From assembly GCA_947494205.1 (NCBI GenBank), contig CANLUH010000031.1, forward strand, positions 1-38,539: a stretch of DNA of 38,539 nucleotides. Direction: 5' to 3'. How positions within the stretch are numbered: position 1 is the first letter of the stretch; each line of letters begins with the position of its first letter. Below are positions 27,909 through 36,171 of this stretch, piece after piece. This DNA comes from an uncultured Flavobacteriaceae bacterium (GTDB taxonomy: Bacteria; Bacteroidota; Bacteroidia; Flavobacteriales; Flavobacteriaceae). The position numbers and the translations under genes were made by a program. The notes beneath the pieces were generated by a model. That model was given only the letters and a program-made list of their open reading frames with translations. It did no database searches and had not been told where the DNA came from.

Positions 27909-28358
27909 TTACATAGTCTTAACTCTATCCATTTTAGTATTCAATAACTGGACTAATTTGTCTTGTCTTTTACTCATAAGAACAATCTTTTTTGTCTGTC
28001 CATTTTTTTCAAATTCGACATTAATTTTCTTTCCGTTAGCCTTAACAGATTGTATTGATTTGATTGGAATTATATGTAGCAAGTCAAATTGTTCAGCAAT
28101 CCAAGCCATAAAAGTATTTGTTGTCAACCATAATTCATTTTCAGTAATTCTAATTCGTAAAACATTTCTTGCTCCTCCCATTTTCGTTTTAAACGATTGA
28201 GTTGAATAACCCGACACAGAATTTTCCACGTATTCAAAATTGGATTCATCTATTTTAGGGAATTTTTTTATTGATTTTTTCCCATTGATAAGAAATATTG
28301 AGATAATGGTTACAACACCAATGAACCATATCATCAAAAAAAAATGTTCGGGTTGCAT
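27909..28358 (-). CDS. Membrane-anchored PH-like protein, unknown
   Basis: 149 residues with one N-terminal transmembrane helix (about 5-25), then a cytosolic domain. SVSGYSTQSFKTKMGGARN and RITENELWLTTN..IPIKSIQSVKANG look like the strand pattern of bacterial PH-like domains. Similar short proteins recur in Bacteroidetes accessory regions. No enzymatic motif; function unknown. Confidence 0.6.
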   Translation of the reverse strand: MQPEHFFLMIWFIGVVTIISIFLINGKKSIKKFPKIDESNFEYVENSVSGYSTQSFKTKMGGARNVLRIRITENELWLTTNTFMAWIAEQFDLLHIIPIKSIQSVKANGKKINVEFEKNGQTKKIVLMSKRQDKLVQLLNTKMDRVKTM

Positions 28359-28408
28359 ATTAATTTTTAATTTTTTGCTCTAATGAGATGTAACGGTTTG
28401 CGTATGAA

Positions 28409-28471
28409 TAGTTGCGGTTTTGTGTGCGAGGATTTTAAGTAGGAAAATCCGACATAACAAAATAGCAACTA
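28409..28471. repeat. Long interrupted hairpin R3
   Basis: TAGTTGC (28409-28415) pairs with GCAACTA (28465-28471), TTTTGT (28418-28423) with ACAAAA (28457-28462), and GGATTTT (28430-28436) with AAAATCC (28444-28450). That gives 20 base pairs with symmetric 2x2 and 6x6 internal loops and a 7-nt terminal loop. It sits in the 168-bp gap between two accessory genes, with a gene-end motif (28504-28526) next to it. Confidence 0.85.
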
Positions 28472-28526
28472 CCTTTGATTAAGCACTAAACTACGGATTA
28501 TTTTTATAGGTTGTTGTAGTGCGTTT

Positions 28527-29180
28527 TTATTTTATTCCAATCCATTTTTCTAATTCAGATTTATGCTCATCAACAGCAAGCCAAGTATTAATAGTTTCGA
28601 TATTTTGTTTGTCAAATGCAGTTAAATACTGTAAATGAATTTTTTCTCCAACTTTTAGTTTAGGAACTTTAGTTCGGATTGAGGATTTTTTTAATTCTGT
28701 TATTTCTTGCCAGTCATTTTCTATATTCATTAATCTTTTTGGAAACCAATCATTATTTTCTGCTCTACGGTTTAAAATGAATCCATCTTCTGTTCCGATA
28801 TGTAATTTCCATTTGTTGCTGGTAACTTCGAAAGCGTCTAAGTTTTCCCCAGAGGCAAAGTCAAATTTAGAGCTTTTAGAAAAATCTAAAATAGACACTT
28901 TAAGTTCAAGACTTTCTGATTGCTCTTTTACTTTTTCAATTCTCCAAACCCAACATTTTGAGTCAGTTATTGTTTCTCTGATATCAAATGGCTGTTTTAT
29001 TTTAAATTCTATTAATTCAATATTGTGAGATGAAGTTTTTAATTGTTGATAAACTCCATTTTCATAATTTCCAGAGCTATGTAATTCGATAAACTTAAGA
29101 TTTGAGTTTAATTCACATGAAATTATACCTAAAGGTGTATTAAATGTTCTTTTTATCAATATGTTTTTCGTTTTTATCAA
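28527..29180 (-). CDS. Hypothetical protein, accessory region
   Basis: 217 residues, soluble, no signal peptide, beta-rich in appearance; ends TWLAVDEHKSELEKWIGIK. No family recognised. There is no ATG near the N-terminus. TTG at 29180 or 29159 is the likely start, 15 bp or more after the STM3941 gene. A 5' truncation cannot be excluded. Confidence 0.55.
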   Translation of the reverse strand: MIKTKNILIKRTFNTPLGIISCELNSNLKFIELHSSGNYENGVYQQLKTSSHNIELIEFKIKQPFDIRETITDSKCWVWRIEKVKEQSESLELKVSILDFSKSSKFDFASGENLDAFEVTSNKWKLHIGTEDGFILNRRAENNDWFPKRLMNIENDWQEITELKKSSIRTKVPKLKVGEKIHLQYLTAFDKQNIETINTWLAVDEHKSELEKWIGIK

Positions 29181-29181
29181 A

Positions 29182-29205
29182 TAGTTTTATACACGTTATT
29201 CAACG
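29182..29205 (-). repeat. Gene-end repeat motif R4
   Basis: TATACACGTTATTCAACG on the plus strand overlaps the last codons of the STM3941 gene (stop at 29198-29196) and matches the position and CGTTG-type core of the other gene-end motifs. Confidence 0.4.
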
Positions 29206-29744
29206 TTTTTACTTCGTTCAAATTCAGTTTGTATTAACTTCTCAAGTTTTTCAAAATCATATTTTAAAGTATTTGAAGTAATCGAAAGTGGTGTTCCGTA
29301 CATTTTCATATTCGAACGCATAAGTTTGGCTTTCATTCTGCTTTTTGCTTTCTCGATATATTTTTCGGGATTCTTTACGTTAATCAGTAGAAATTTTGTT
29401 GACATAACTTGCTGTGTTACAATCTCAGTTATATCATTCCATTCAATTAACCCAACACTTGAAGCGTTTGAGTTGTCTGTTATTCCATTTGAGTCTATTG
29501 TTAATCCAACTTTTTTGTCAAAGAGTTTTTTAAATCCGAAAATCCCTGTAGCACCAAAAAACAAAATTCCTATAATCCCAAATCCTTTTACTACCATTGG
29601 ATTTCTCAATAATCTAAATGAATGTTCTTGAAAATTGTCCGCATTTAAAAATAACCAAATACCTAAAAAAACAAATAATAATGAGCCTCCAATTCCTAAA
29701 AATAATTTGTTTTTACTTAATGGTATTTCAATTTTTTCTTTCAT
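29196..29744 (-). CDS. STM3941 family membrane protein
   Basis: 182 residues. KIEIPLSKNKLFLGIGGSLLF at the N-terminus is diagnostic of the STM3941 family as I know it. There are two transmembrane helices (about 14-33 and 50-68), then a PH-like domain with VGLTIDSNGITDNSN and IEWNDITEIVTQQV. The family's function is unknown; it is common in accessory regions of Bacteroidetes. Confidence 0.75.
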   Translation of the reverse strand: MKEKIEIPLSKNKLFLGIGGSLLFVFLGIWLFLNADNFQEHSFRLLRNPMVVKGFGIIGILFFGATGIFGFKKLFDKKVGLTIDSNGITDNSNASSVGLIEWNDITEIVTQQVMSTKFLLINVKNPEKYIEKAKSRMKAKLMRSNMKMYGTPLSITSNTLKYDFEKLEKLIQTEFERSKNVE

Positions 29745-30033
29745 TTTTTTCAGTTTGTTGATTTCTATTAATGTTGGATAACGACGTTTTTATATATGTT
29801 TGTTGCGTGTTTCAAGTAACTAATTTAGCAAATATAGCTGAATAGAAAATCTGCAGGGTAAAGTACAATAGATAAAAACTAGTAATAAATTATATATTTT
29901 TACTCATATTTATATTCTTTCAATATTTCAGATTTAGGGTTAATATTCTTTATTTTCTTATAAATTTAACAAGCCTTTTTCTTTTTTTTAATTTGAGTTT
30001 TATTTTCATTCTCTCTCTCAAAAAACTTTTTTA
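29745..30033 (-). repeat. Non-coding stretch with repeat core R5
   Basis: It contains AACTAATTTAGCAAATATAG then CTGAATAGAAAATCTGCAGG (29818-29857), the best-conserved core of the repeat family. It is preceded by TTGTTGCGTGTTTCAAG (29801-29817), comparable to R1. The remainder (29870-30033) is very AT-rich with nothing recognisable. Confidence 0.65.
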
Positions 30034-31086
30034 TTACTCATTAAAAGAAAATATATCTAGTACACCTTCTTTATTTCTTGTAATTATTAGATTGTTATTT
30101 CCTATGAAATTCTTAGGTGTAACATTACCTTTTAAATCAATGGTTTGTTTTACTGACATGTCATCTCTATCTAAAACTACTAAAGCATTATTTCCTCTAC
30201 CAAAAAGTGCAACAATATATTGCTTTGTAATTAGATGTTTGGATAACAATTTAAATTCCATTACGTCTAAAATTTTTGTAGTATCGACTTCTCTTTTTAT
30301 TACTCCTGATAAAACATCAATCTCATAATATGCCCAATAGTTTAAAATGTGGAGTATGCCATCATTTATACTCATCATACCTCCGTTATTTCCTGAAGCT
30401 GTATCGATTTTCCAAATAACTTTACCTGTTGTGGCATCTACTCCAAAAACTAATGTACCATATAAGCTAAAAATAAAGATATGGCCATACTTTAAGGGTT
30501 CTCCAACAATAGAGACATCATCTTCATCAAATTCTGGATCTTCAGGATTTACTAATGACTCTGTATCTATTTTAAATAAAAGTTCTTCTTTTTCGTAATT
30601 ATAAATTGAGATTTCGGTATCATCCCATAGCATGAACGTATAAGCATCAATTCCGTAAAAATTAAACTTACTAGTATCTAGATTAACTTTTTTGATTGTT
30701 TTCTCTTCTAAATCAATAATCGCAGAAGAAAAGTTATGATCTTTATCAAAAAACATTCCTTTTACCATATTATCGTATAAGTAGGGGGTATTACCCAAAG
30801 ATATATCATTAACAACGGATATAAGTTCTCCTGTTTTCCTATCTATTTTTTTGATACACTTTACCCCACAGTAAAAAAGATAATCTTCATCAAAAGGAAT
30901 TAGCACAGGTCTATCTAATCCTACTTTACTTTTTTCTTGAGAAATCAACTTCCATAATATCTCATCATTTGGAATATAATGCAAACAGATTTCATCTGAA
31001 TTTACTACGTAAAATAAATATCTCTCAATTAATAGAGGGACTCCAGAAATGTTATCTATTTGTTTAACTTTTGAAAGTTTTGTCAT
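30034..31086 (-). CDS. PQQ-like beta-propeller protein, cytosolic
   Basis: 350 residues made of repeated blade-like units. Typical PQQ-repeat strings are TGKVIWKIDTASG (about 225), RKTGELISVV (about 80) and LVVLDRDDMSVKQTIDLKG near the C-terminus. No signal peptide, which is unusual because most PQQ-repeat proteins are periplasmic. It may serve as a binding scaffold. It is flanked on both sides by repeat-bearing spacers, as expected for an exchangeable gene. Confidence 0.7.
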   Translation of the reverse strand: MTKLSKVKQIDNISGVPLLIERYLFYVVNSDEICLHYIPNDEILWKLISQEKSKVGLDRPVLIPFDEDYLFYCGVKCIKKIDRKTGELISVVNDISLGNTPYLYDNMVKGMFFDKDHNFSSAIIDLEEKTIKKVNLDTSKFNFYGIDAYTFMLWDDTEISIYNYEKEELLFKIDTESLVNPEDPEFDEDDVSIVGEPLKYGHIFIFSLYGTLVFGVDATTGKVIWKIDTASGNNGGMMSINDGILHILNYWAYYEIDVLSGVIKREVDTTKILDVMEFKLLSKHLITKQYIVALFGRGNNALVVLDRDDMSVKQTIDLKGNVTPKNFIGNNNLIITRNKEGVLDIFSFNE

Positions 31087-31331
31087 GGATAGTATTCAAT
31101 GTATTTTAATTCTGAACAATATTTTTGTGTGTGCTTATTTGCATTGACTATAACTAAGTTAGTAAAAGAAAACTAACCTAGGAAAAAACTGTGGTGTTTT
31201 CATACTATAAAGAGGTCAACCTCGATAGGGTGGGGTAAGGTGCAAATCCGCGCTATGTGAGTCAATTTCTTCTAATTCAATTTATCTAATTTTAAAGCCT
31301 AACTTTTTTTGGGGACTATTTTTTTTATATT
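31087..31331 (-). repeat. Non-coding stretch with degenerate repeats (R6)
   Basis: It holds a weak copy of the core (AACTAAGTTAGTAAAAG, about 31152), a half-hairpin TAAGGTGCAAATCCGCGCTAT matching 27441-27461 less its left arm, and a decayed gene fragment (31258-31310) listed separately. Confidence 0.55.
31258..31310 (-). pseudogene. Decayed 3' fragment of the 34137-34466 gene family
   Basis: On the minus strand it reads KKLGFKIR*IELEEIDS against KKLGFKVGEIELGEVDY at the C-terminus of the intact protein. About 12 of 17 positions agree, and one is a stop (GAA to TAA). The normal stop codon is also lost (TCA). No upstream part is seen. This is the relic of a second copy of the gene. Confidence 0.7.
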
Positions 31332-32900
31332 TTATTGTTGAATGTTTAATCGTTCTATAACTACATCAACCGGAATAGCAAAATTTAAACCCTCTAAAAA
31401 AACTCCATTGTTTTGCCAGCCCAATACGTTAATACCTATTTGTTGGCCATTTTGATTAAATAGGGGACCTCCACTAGTGCCTCTTAGAAAGTTTCCATCT
31501 GATTGTATGTATCGAATAAAACCAATATTTCGAAGAGCTGATACATATCCAAAAGAAACCGTATTTATTAAAGCTACATTTTGAGGCGTTGCAATTGTAT
31601 GAATTTTTTCTCCAACTTCAATTTTGTAGTTAGGAGCTAATGTAGTAGTAAACAACCCCGTAGTATCAACCTTTAATATAGCTGCATCAATCTCTCTATC
31701 TGTCCTTGCTATTTTAGCTTTTAATGTCTTTCCATTGGAAAAAACAACTTCAATGTTGTCTTTTATTTCGGCAATAACATGATAATTTGTCAAAATATAT
31801 CCATCCGAAGAAATAACACTTCCAGATCCAGTAGAATTTTTACCAATAACCGCTACAGAAGCCCTTTGATTTTCTTTTAGGTTATGTCTAAAAGAGGAAT
31901 ATACTTGATTTCGGTGTATTTTTAGTTTTCCTAAACTCAAATTTCTTAAAGAATCTTCTTCTCTAATTTTTTTTGCTGATGTTAAATGCTCTTTGAACTC
32001 TGATAGTATTGAGTTGGTTAAGGTATTTAAGAATGCTTCTGAAATAACTCTTTCTATTTTTGATGTTTGAAATGGACCTACAATATTTTCTTGTTTGTAA
32101 TAATTACTTGTAGAGAATGTTTTCACAGGATAGGTTGAAACACATTCATTATAATCATTGAATAATTTCCATTTACCATTTAGTTGAACAGTCAACACCT
32201 CTTTTTCAATTCCAATAACAAACAAAGAATCCATCTGGAAGCCTACTTCAAAAGACCTTAGGTTAGAAAGAAAAGGGTTGTTATTAGATTTGAAAAGAGG
32301 CTTTAGATAAAACTCATTTTCAAAAATGTCAACGAGTTTCATTTTCTCTATTATTCTTTGTTGATGTCTCTTTTCGAATGCTGAACTACCACTAGCTCCC
32401 CAAACATGCTTTTTTCTAAATCTGGGTTCATTGAGGTTATCGTAAAACGATTTAATATTTTCATAATGAGAATAACGTGTCACGAAATCGTTAATAGAGC
32501 TATTAATTAATGTTAGTTGAAAATTAAAATCTTTTTTAATTGAGGCAGCTTTTTCTTTTTCAGATCCAAGTATTAAATAAATTTTTTCAATTCCTTGTTT
32601 ATCTCTTTCAGCTGCAATGCCGGGAACTAGATGCAGATACGTTTCACTACTGTCTTTAGATGTTAATAATGCTTCAAGTTTTACATCTGTTTTCACTCGA
32701 AAAGAATCAACGTTCTTAAATTCAGAAATTACTTCATAATTTTTCTGCAATTTAACATCAATTTTTCCATCCATAATTAACACATCTATAGTCGATTCTA
32801 TTTGTGCTTTTGATACATTATCTTGAGAGCAACTTGTTGCGAAAAAGAGTAAACCTAAAAAGAGAAGGAGCCTAGTTAATTGGAATGGATTAAAAATCAT
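31332..32900 (-). CDS. S1C-type (HtrA-like) serine protease lipoprotein
   Basis: 522 residues. A lipoprotein signal (LLFFATSC, acylated Cys24) is followed by a long N-terminal region (about 30-340) with no recognised domain, and then a trypsin-fold protease: GSGSVISSDGYILTNYHVI (His374), REIDAAILKV (Asp405) and LRGTSGGPLF (Ser476). No PDZ domain follows, unlike DegP. It probably acts in the periplasm. The extra 300-residue N-terminal half is unusual for the family. It lies inside the accessory array, with repeats on both sides. Confidence 0.85.
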   Translation of the reverse strand: MIFNPFQLTRLLLFLGLLFFATSCSQDNVSKAQIESTIDVLIMDGKIDVKLQKNYEVISEFKNVDSFRVKTDVKLEALLTSKDSSETYLHLVPGIAAERDKQGIEKIYLILGSEKEKAASIKKDFNFQLTLINSSINDFVTRYSHYENIKSFYDNLNEPRFRKKHVWGASGSSAFEKRHQQRIIEKMKLVDIFENEFYLKPLFKSNNNPFLSNLRSFEVGFQMDSLFVIGIEKEVLTVQLNGKWKLFNDYNECVSTYPVKTFSTSNYYKQENIVGPFQTSKIERVISEAFLNTLTNSILSEFKEHLTSAKKIREEDSLRNLSLGKLKIHRNQVYSSFRHNLKENQRASVAVIGKNSTGSGSVISSDGYILTNYHVIAEIKDNIEVVFSNGKTLKAKIARTDREIDAAILKVDTTGLFTTTLAPNYKIEVGEKIHTIATPQNVALINTVSFGYVSALRNIGFIRYIQSDGNFLRGTSGGPLFNQNGQQIGINVLGWQNNGVFLEGLNFAIPVDVVIERLNIQQ

Positions 32901-32949
32901 AATTGTTTAAATAGACTTGTTTTTTGGTGGTTTTACTGTTTAATTTTGC

Positions 32950-33074
32950 CAACTTACTTATATATGGCTTGTTTAAATGCCTAATTTAGCAAATATAAAC
33001 TGAATAGAAAACTTGCAAGGATTCCCATAAGTAGAGAAGGATAAGCTATTATTCATAGCTATTGTAGTGCCTAA
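32950..33074 (-). repeat. Repeat element R7
   Basis: Core GCCTAATTTAGCAAATATAA then CTGAATAGAAAACTTGCAAGG (32979-33020), then AAGTAGAGAAGG and ATAGCTATTGTAGTGCC (33055-33071). R7 aligns with R1 along its whole length, including both outer motifs. It sits exactly between the stop of the DUF4279 gene and the start of the protease gene. Confidence 0.75.
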
Positions 33075-33078
33075 TTTT

Positions 33079-33528
33079 TTATTCATCTGAATTTTGCAAA
33101 AGTCCGATTGTATCTGTTTTGTAAAGATCAAAATCTACTTCAGTTCCAGTCTTTGCTAAAAAATTAACTGTTCTCTTATTTAATCCAAAATAAGGTGTAG
33201 AAGATTCGGGGTTTATGTCAATGTCAATTACAAATTGTATTCTCGTTGTTAAATTATATTTATTTTTAAGCCCGTTTATTATTGCTGCTTTAGGTTCAAA
33301 AATGTCAATCAATTGTTTAAGATAACTTTCCATATCTGTATCGTTTCCAGCGATAATTTCATGTTTCCAAGCAGTTGATTTTGGAACAGGCTCTTTTTTT
33401 ATCATAACAGAAGTCGGTTCAATATTTAATTCCTCTGTTATCTTTTCTGTATCAAAATATTCGGCATCAAAAGAGAAATACAAATAATTATTGCATTCAT
33501 TTCCACTATATGTTAATGTCTTGTACAT
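33079..33528 (-). CDS. DUF4279 domain protein
   Basis: 149 residues. YLYFSFDAEYFDTEKITEEL near the N-terminus, NIEPTSVMIKKEPVP and the C-terminal NKRTVNFLAKTGTEVDFDLY fit the DUF4279 pattern. Members are small, soluble and often found near polymorphic-toxin immunity genes or in isolated accessory positions; no toxin is adjacent here. Function unknown. Confidence 0.72.
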   Translation of the reverse strand: MYKTLTYSGNECNNYLYFSFDAEYFDTEKITEELNIEPTSVMIKKEPVPKSTAWKHEIIAGNDTDMESYLKQLIDIFEPKAAIINGLKNKYNLTTRIQFVIDIDINPESSTPYFGLNKRTVNFLAKTGTEVDFDLYKTDTIGLLQNSDE

Positions 33529-33604
33529 CTATTTGTTTTAGTTTTTCAATTTTAAAGCCAAATTAAAAACTTGGAGGACCTTTTTGTAAGTTCTAATATT
33601 CTTA

Positions 33605-34123
33605 TTAAAAGTTTATCATTTTAATCGTTTTAATGTCTCCTACGGTTAGTTTAACACGTTTCATGATGCCGCCGCCTGTTTTATCCCATAACATGAATGC
33701 GATAAGATAGTACTCTCCAGGTGGTAGATTGTTAAACTCAAATTCTCCATTGGCATTACACATGGTTTTAATTGTATCGTGATAGCCTTTTGGATCTGGT
33801 GTGAATTTTGGAATCCCATTTTCTACGTATACAAATCCAGACGTTTTGCTATTGTATATGTTTTGTAATCGTTCTTCTGTGTAAAGGCAATTAGGCATGA
33901 GTTCTATTCTAAATTCGTCTCCAAATTTTATATCATTACTTATAGATTTAAACTTTGCAACTCCTTTTATTGTACCATTTCCTTTGGTTTTAAACCAACT
34001 TACAGTTTCTTCGCTAAACTTGTTTTCTATTACTATTAACGTATCGTCTTGTTTTGGATTTTTAACACTAGAACAGTTGATACATAAAAATCCAATGATT
34101 AAAAGTAGTAGTCTATAATTCAT
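33605..34123 (-). CDS. Small lipoprotein with carboxypeptidase-regulatory-like fold
   Basis: 172 residues. The signal LLLLIIGFLCINC places the acylated Cys at residue 17. The C-terminal part NGEFEFNNLPPGEYYLIAFM is the strand pair typical of CarboxypepD_reg/prealbumin-like domains of outer-membrane proteins. It lies 13 bp behind the gene at 34137 and is probably co-transcribed. Role unknown. Confidence 0.65.
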   Translation of the reverse strand: MNYRLLLLIIGFLCINCSSVKNPKQDDTLIVIENKFSEETVSWFKTKGNGTIKGVAKFKSISNDIKFGDEFRIELMPNCLYTEERLQNIYNSKTSGFVYVENGIPKFTPDPKGYHDTIKTMCNANGEFEFNNLPPGEYYLIAFMLWDKTGGGIMKRVKLTVGDIKTIKMINF

Positions 34124-34136
34124 AATACTTCATTTT

Positions 34137-34466
34137 TTAATAGTCCACCTCTCCTAATTCAATTTCGCCAACTTTAAAGCCTAGTTTTTTGGTTGCGATT
34201 CGTTTTATATTCAATTTCCATGTTTCCCAGTCATTATCGGGCATTAATCCTGTAAATAGTAAGCCTCCGGGTTCTACAGAAGCCATAATATGTTTTTTTG
34301 TTTCATTAAAACTAAACCAATGCGGTAATCCTTTTGCTGGATTTGTTTTATCGATTTCGAAACCTAACCAACCATCTAAAGCTTCATAAATTTCAGGTAT
34401 TACAGATTGCCAAATGTGGTCTGGCAAGTCGTATCTAATATTTAAATTCATGTCTTGATGATTCAT
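34137..34466 (-). CDS. Small hypothetical protein with a decayed paralogue nearby
   Basis: 109 residues, soluble, Trp-rich (HIWQSVIPEIYEALDGWLGF; DNDWETWKLNIK). I do not recognise a named family; the size and aromatic content recall immunity-type proteins, which is speculation. A second in-frame ATG five codons in (34451) is possible. Its C-terminus has a degenerate duplicate at 31258-31310. Confidence 0.6.
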   Translation of the reverse strand: MNHQDMNLNIRYDLPDHIWQSVIPEIYEALDGWLGFEIDKTNPAKGLPHWFSFNETKKHIMASVEPGGLLFTGLMPDNDWETWKLNIKRIATKKLGFKVGEIELGEVDY

Positions 34467-34491
34467 TGCTTAACGCTATATATTGGTTGTA

Positions 34492-35988
34492 CTATTCTAA
34501 AGTCATAAATACTTTTCTTTTTCTACCATTATTCATCATAATAAACTTATTGTTATTGTATGTCCCATTGTAGGGTAGATAGTATTCATTTTTTCTATTG
34601 TCTTGTATTTTATTATAGGATACATCTCCATTAAGGGAATATTCAAAATCGTATAAAGAAGACGATTCGAACCAACCTTGAGATACTTTTGTTCTACCAT
34701 CTTTTTTCTCAGTTAGATTTTTGCCTGAGTTTAGGATAACGTGTAATTGATCATTCTTTAAAAAAACGTTATATGATGGCATTTGGGATCTTTTAAAAAT
34801 ACTTCTTCCCCATGTTAAATCACCGTTAGGAGAAAACTTTAATATTAAAATATCATCGTAATGGAATATCGTTTGTGTGTAACCTCCAGCTGTACCATTG
34901 TTTATATAATGGGTTGTAATGTAAAATTCTTCGGCTATTAAAAATGTACCGCCTTCACTGTCTGTTAATACATAATCTATATCAAAATTTCTAAGCTCTT
35001 TCTTCTTTTTGTTTTTTCGTTTTGCATCTCTGTAACCATATAAATCTTCATAAACCTGTTTTGGCAATACTTGTGCTTTTTTAGATTTAACGCTAAAACT
35101 ATTAGTATCTATAACAAAATCGCAGCCTCCTTTTATTCTGCCTACATTTAACTCAGAATAGAAGCCTAATAAATGTAACTGGTCATTGTTATAAGATATA
35201 CTTAACGATTGAATATGTTCGTCTTTTAAATCTAATTCTAATTCGGTATTTCCGCTTTCTGTAATTTTATTTAATACAAATTTATAATTAGCATCTCCAT
35301 TAAACTTTTTATTACGCTTACCATTTAAAAACAACTTCCCTAGAGAGTAGACGTTTGCATTGTCATCTATATATAAGTCATTATGCCTAAATACACGTTT
35401 TACGTCTTCTTGATATGCCTTTTTATAAACTAATTTTTCAGTCCTTGCATCGAAAACACGAATAGTATAAGAATTTTTATTTTTTCTAACATTATCTGTT
35501 GCTATAGCAAAATAATCACCATTTGGCGAGAATGCAAAGCTGGTATTATGGTTTTTTCTAGAACCAAATAGGTTTTGTTTTTTTTCTACAGTAGTTTTAA
35601 AAATAGTAGTTCTCTTATAAGATCTAGAGGTTAAATCTATTGTGTGAGAGTATAGGATACGTTCATCTTTTTTCGGCGCATATACAGTAAAGAACTTAAG
35701 TTGATTATTATAGAATAGGTCTCCAACATGTTCTTCTTTTCTACTGCTTTCTGCTACTTTAGAAAATACTTTACTAAGACTAGTATCGAAAATATCGAAT
35801 AAAAAGTTTTTTCTACCGTTTCTGGCAATTATTGTTTCTCCAGAATCGCCAGTATATATAGCAATGACATCTGTAGATTTTACTTTGTCTTTATATTCTT
35901 TACTTTCTGTTACGGTTAGTTTGGTTGTAGATTGTGCTAAGGTTAAATTAGTAATGGTTAAGAAACAAATGATTAATAGTTTTTTCAT
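34492..35988 (-). CDS. Exported protein, probable beta-propeller
   Basis: 498 residues with a signal peptide (MKKLLIICFLTITNLTLAQ). The mature protein has repeated short strands such as FSPNGDYFAIATDN, FSPNGDLTWGR and DNANVYSLGK, suggesting a beta-propeller of the kind common in Bacteroidetes. No sorting domain, so periplasmic or released. Lys/Arg-rich linker around KRKNKKKKELRN. Ligand unknown. Confidence 0.65.
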   Translation of the reverse strand: MKKLLIICFLTITNLTLAQSTTKLTVTESKEYKDKVKSTDVIAIYTGDSGETIIARNGRKNFLFDIFDTSLSKVFSKVAESSRKEEHVGDLFYNNQLKFFTVYAPKKDERILYSHTIDLTSRSYKRTTIFKTTVEKKQNLFGSRKNHNTSFAFSPNGDYFAIATDNVRKNKNSYTIRVFDARTEKLVYKKAYQEDVKRVFRHNDLYIDDNANVYSLGKLFLNGKRNKKFNGDANYKFVLNKITESGNTELELDLKDEHIQSLSISYNNDQLHLLGFYSELNVGRIKGGCDFVIDTNSFSVKSKKAQVLPKQVYEDLYGYRDAKRKNKKKKELRNFDIDYVLTDSEGGTFLIAEEFYITTHYINNGTAGGYTQTIFHYDDILILKFSPNGDLTWGRSIFKRSQMPSYNVFLKNDQLHVILNSGKNLTEKKDGRTKVSQGWFESSSLYDFEYSLNGDVSYNKIQDNRKNEYYLPYNGTYNNNKFIMMNNGRKRKVFMTLE

Positions 35989-36171
35989 ATTCTGATTAAG
36001 AAATTTATAATTAGTTGTTTTGAATGGATATTTAATTGTTAAACTTTTAACACCTTGTCTGTGTACTATTTCTTAAGAATGTTACAGAAACAGCCCAAAT
36101 AACTTATTTGTTATTCGTTTTCCATTCATTATCAGTTGACTAAATGGTTTGTTTAATTTTTTGCTGTTAGA

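Noticed and set aside
33541-33600. Possible second relic of the 109-residue gene (GGCTTTAAAATTGA on the minus strand)
   Set aside because: Only about 14 bases resemble the family and the frame does not give a matching peptide, unlike 31258-31310; in AT-rich DNA this can be chance.
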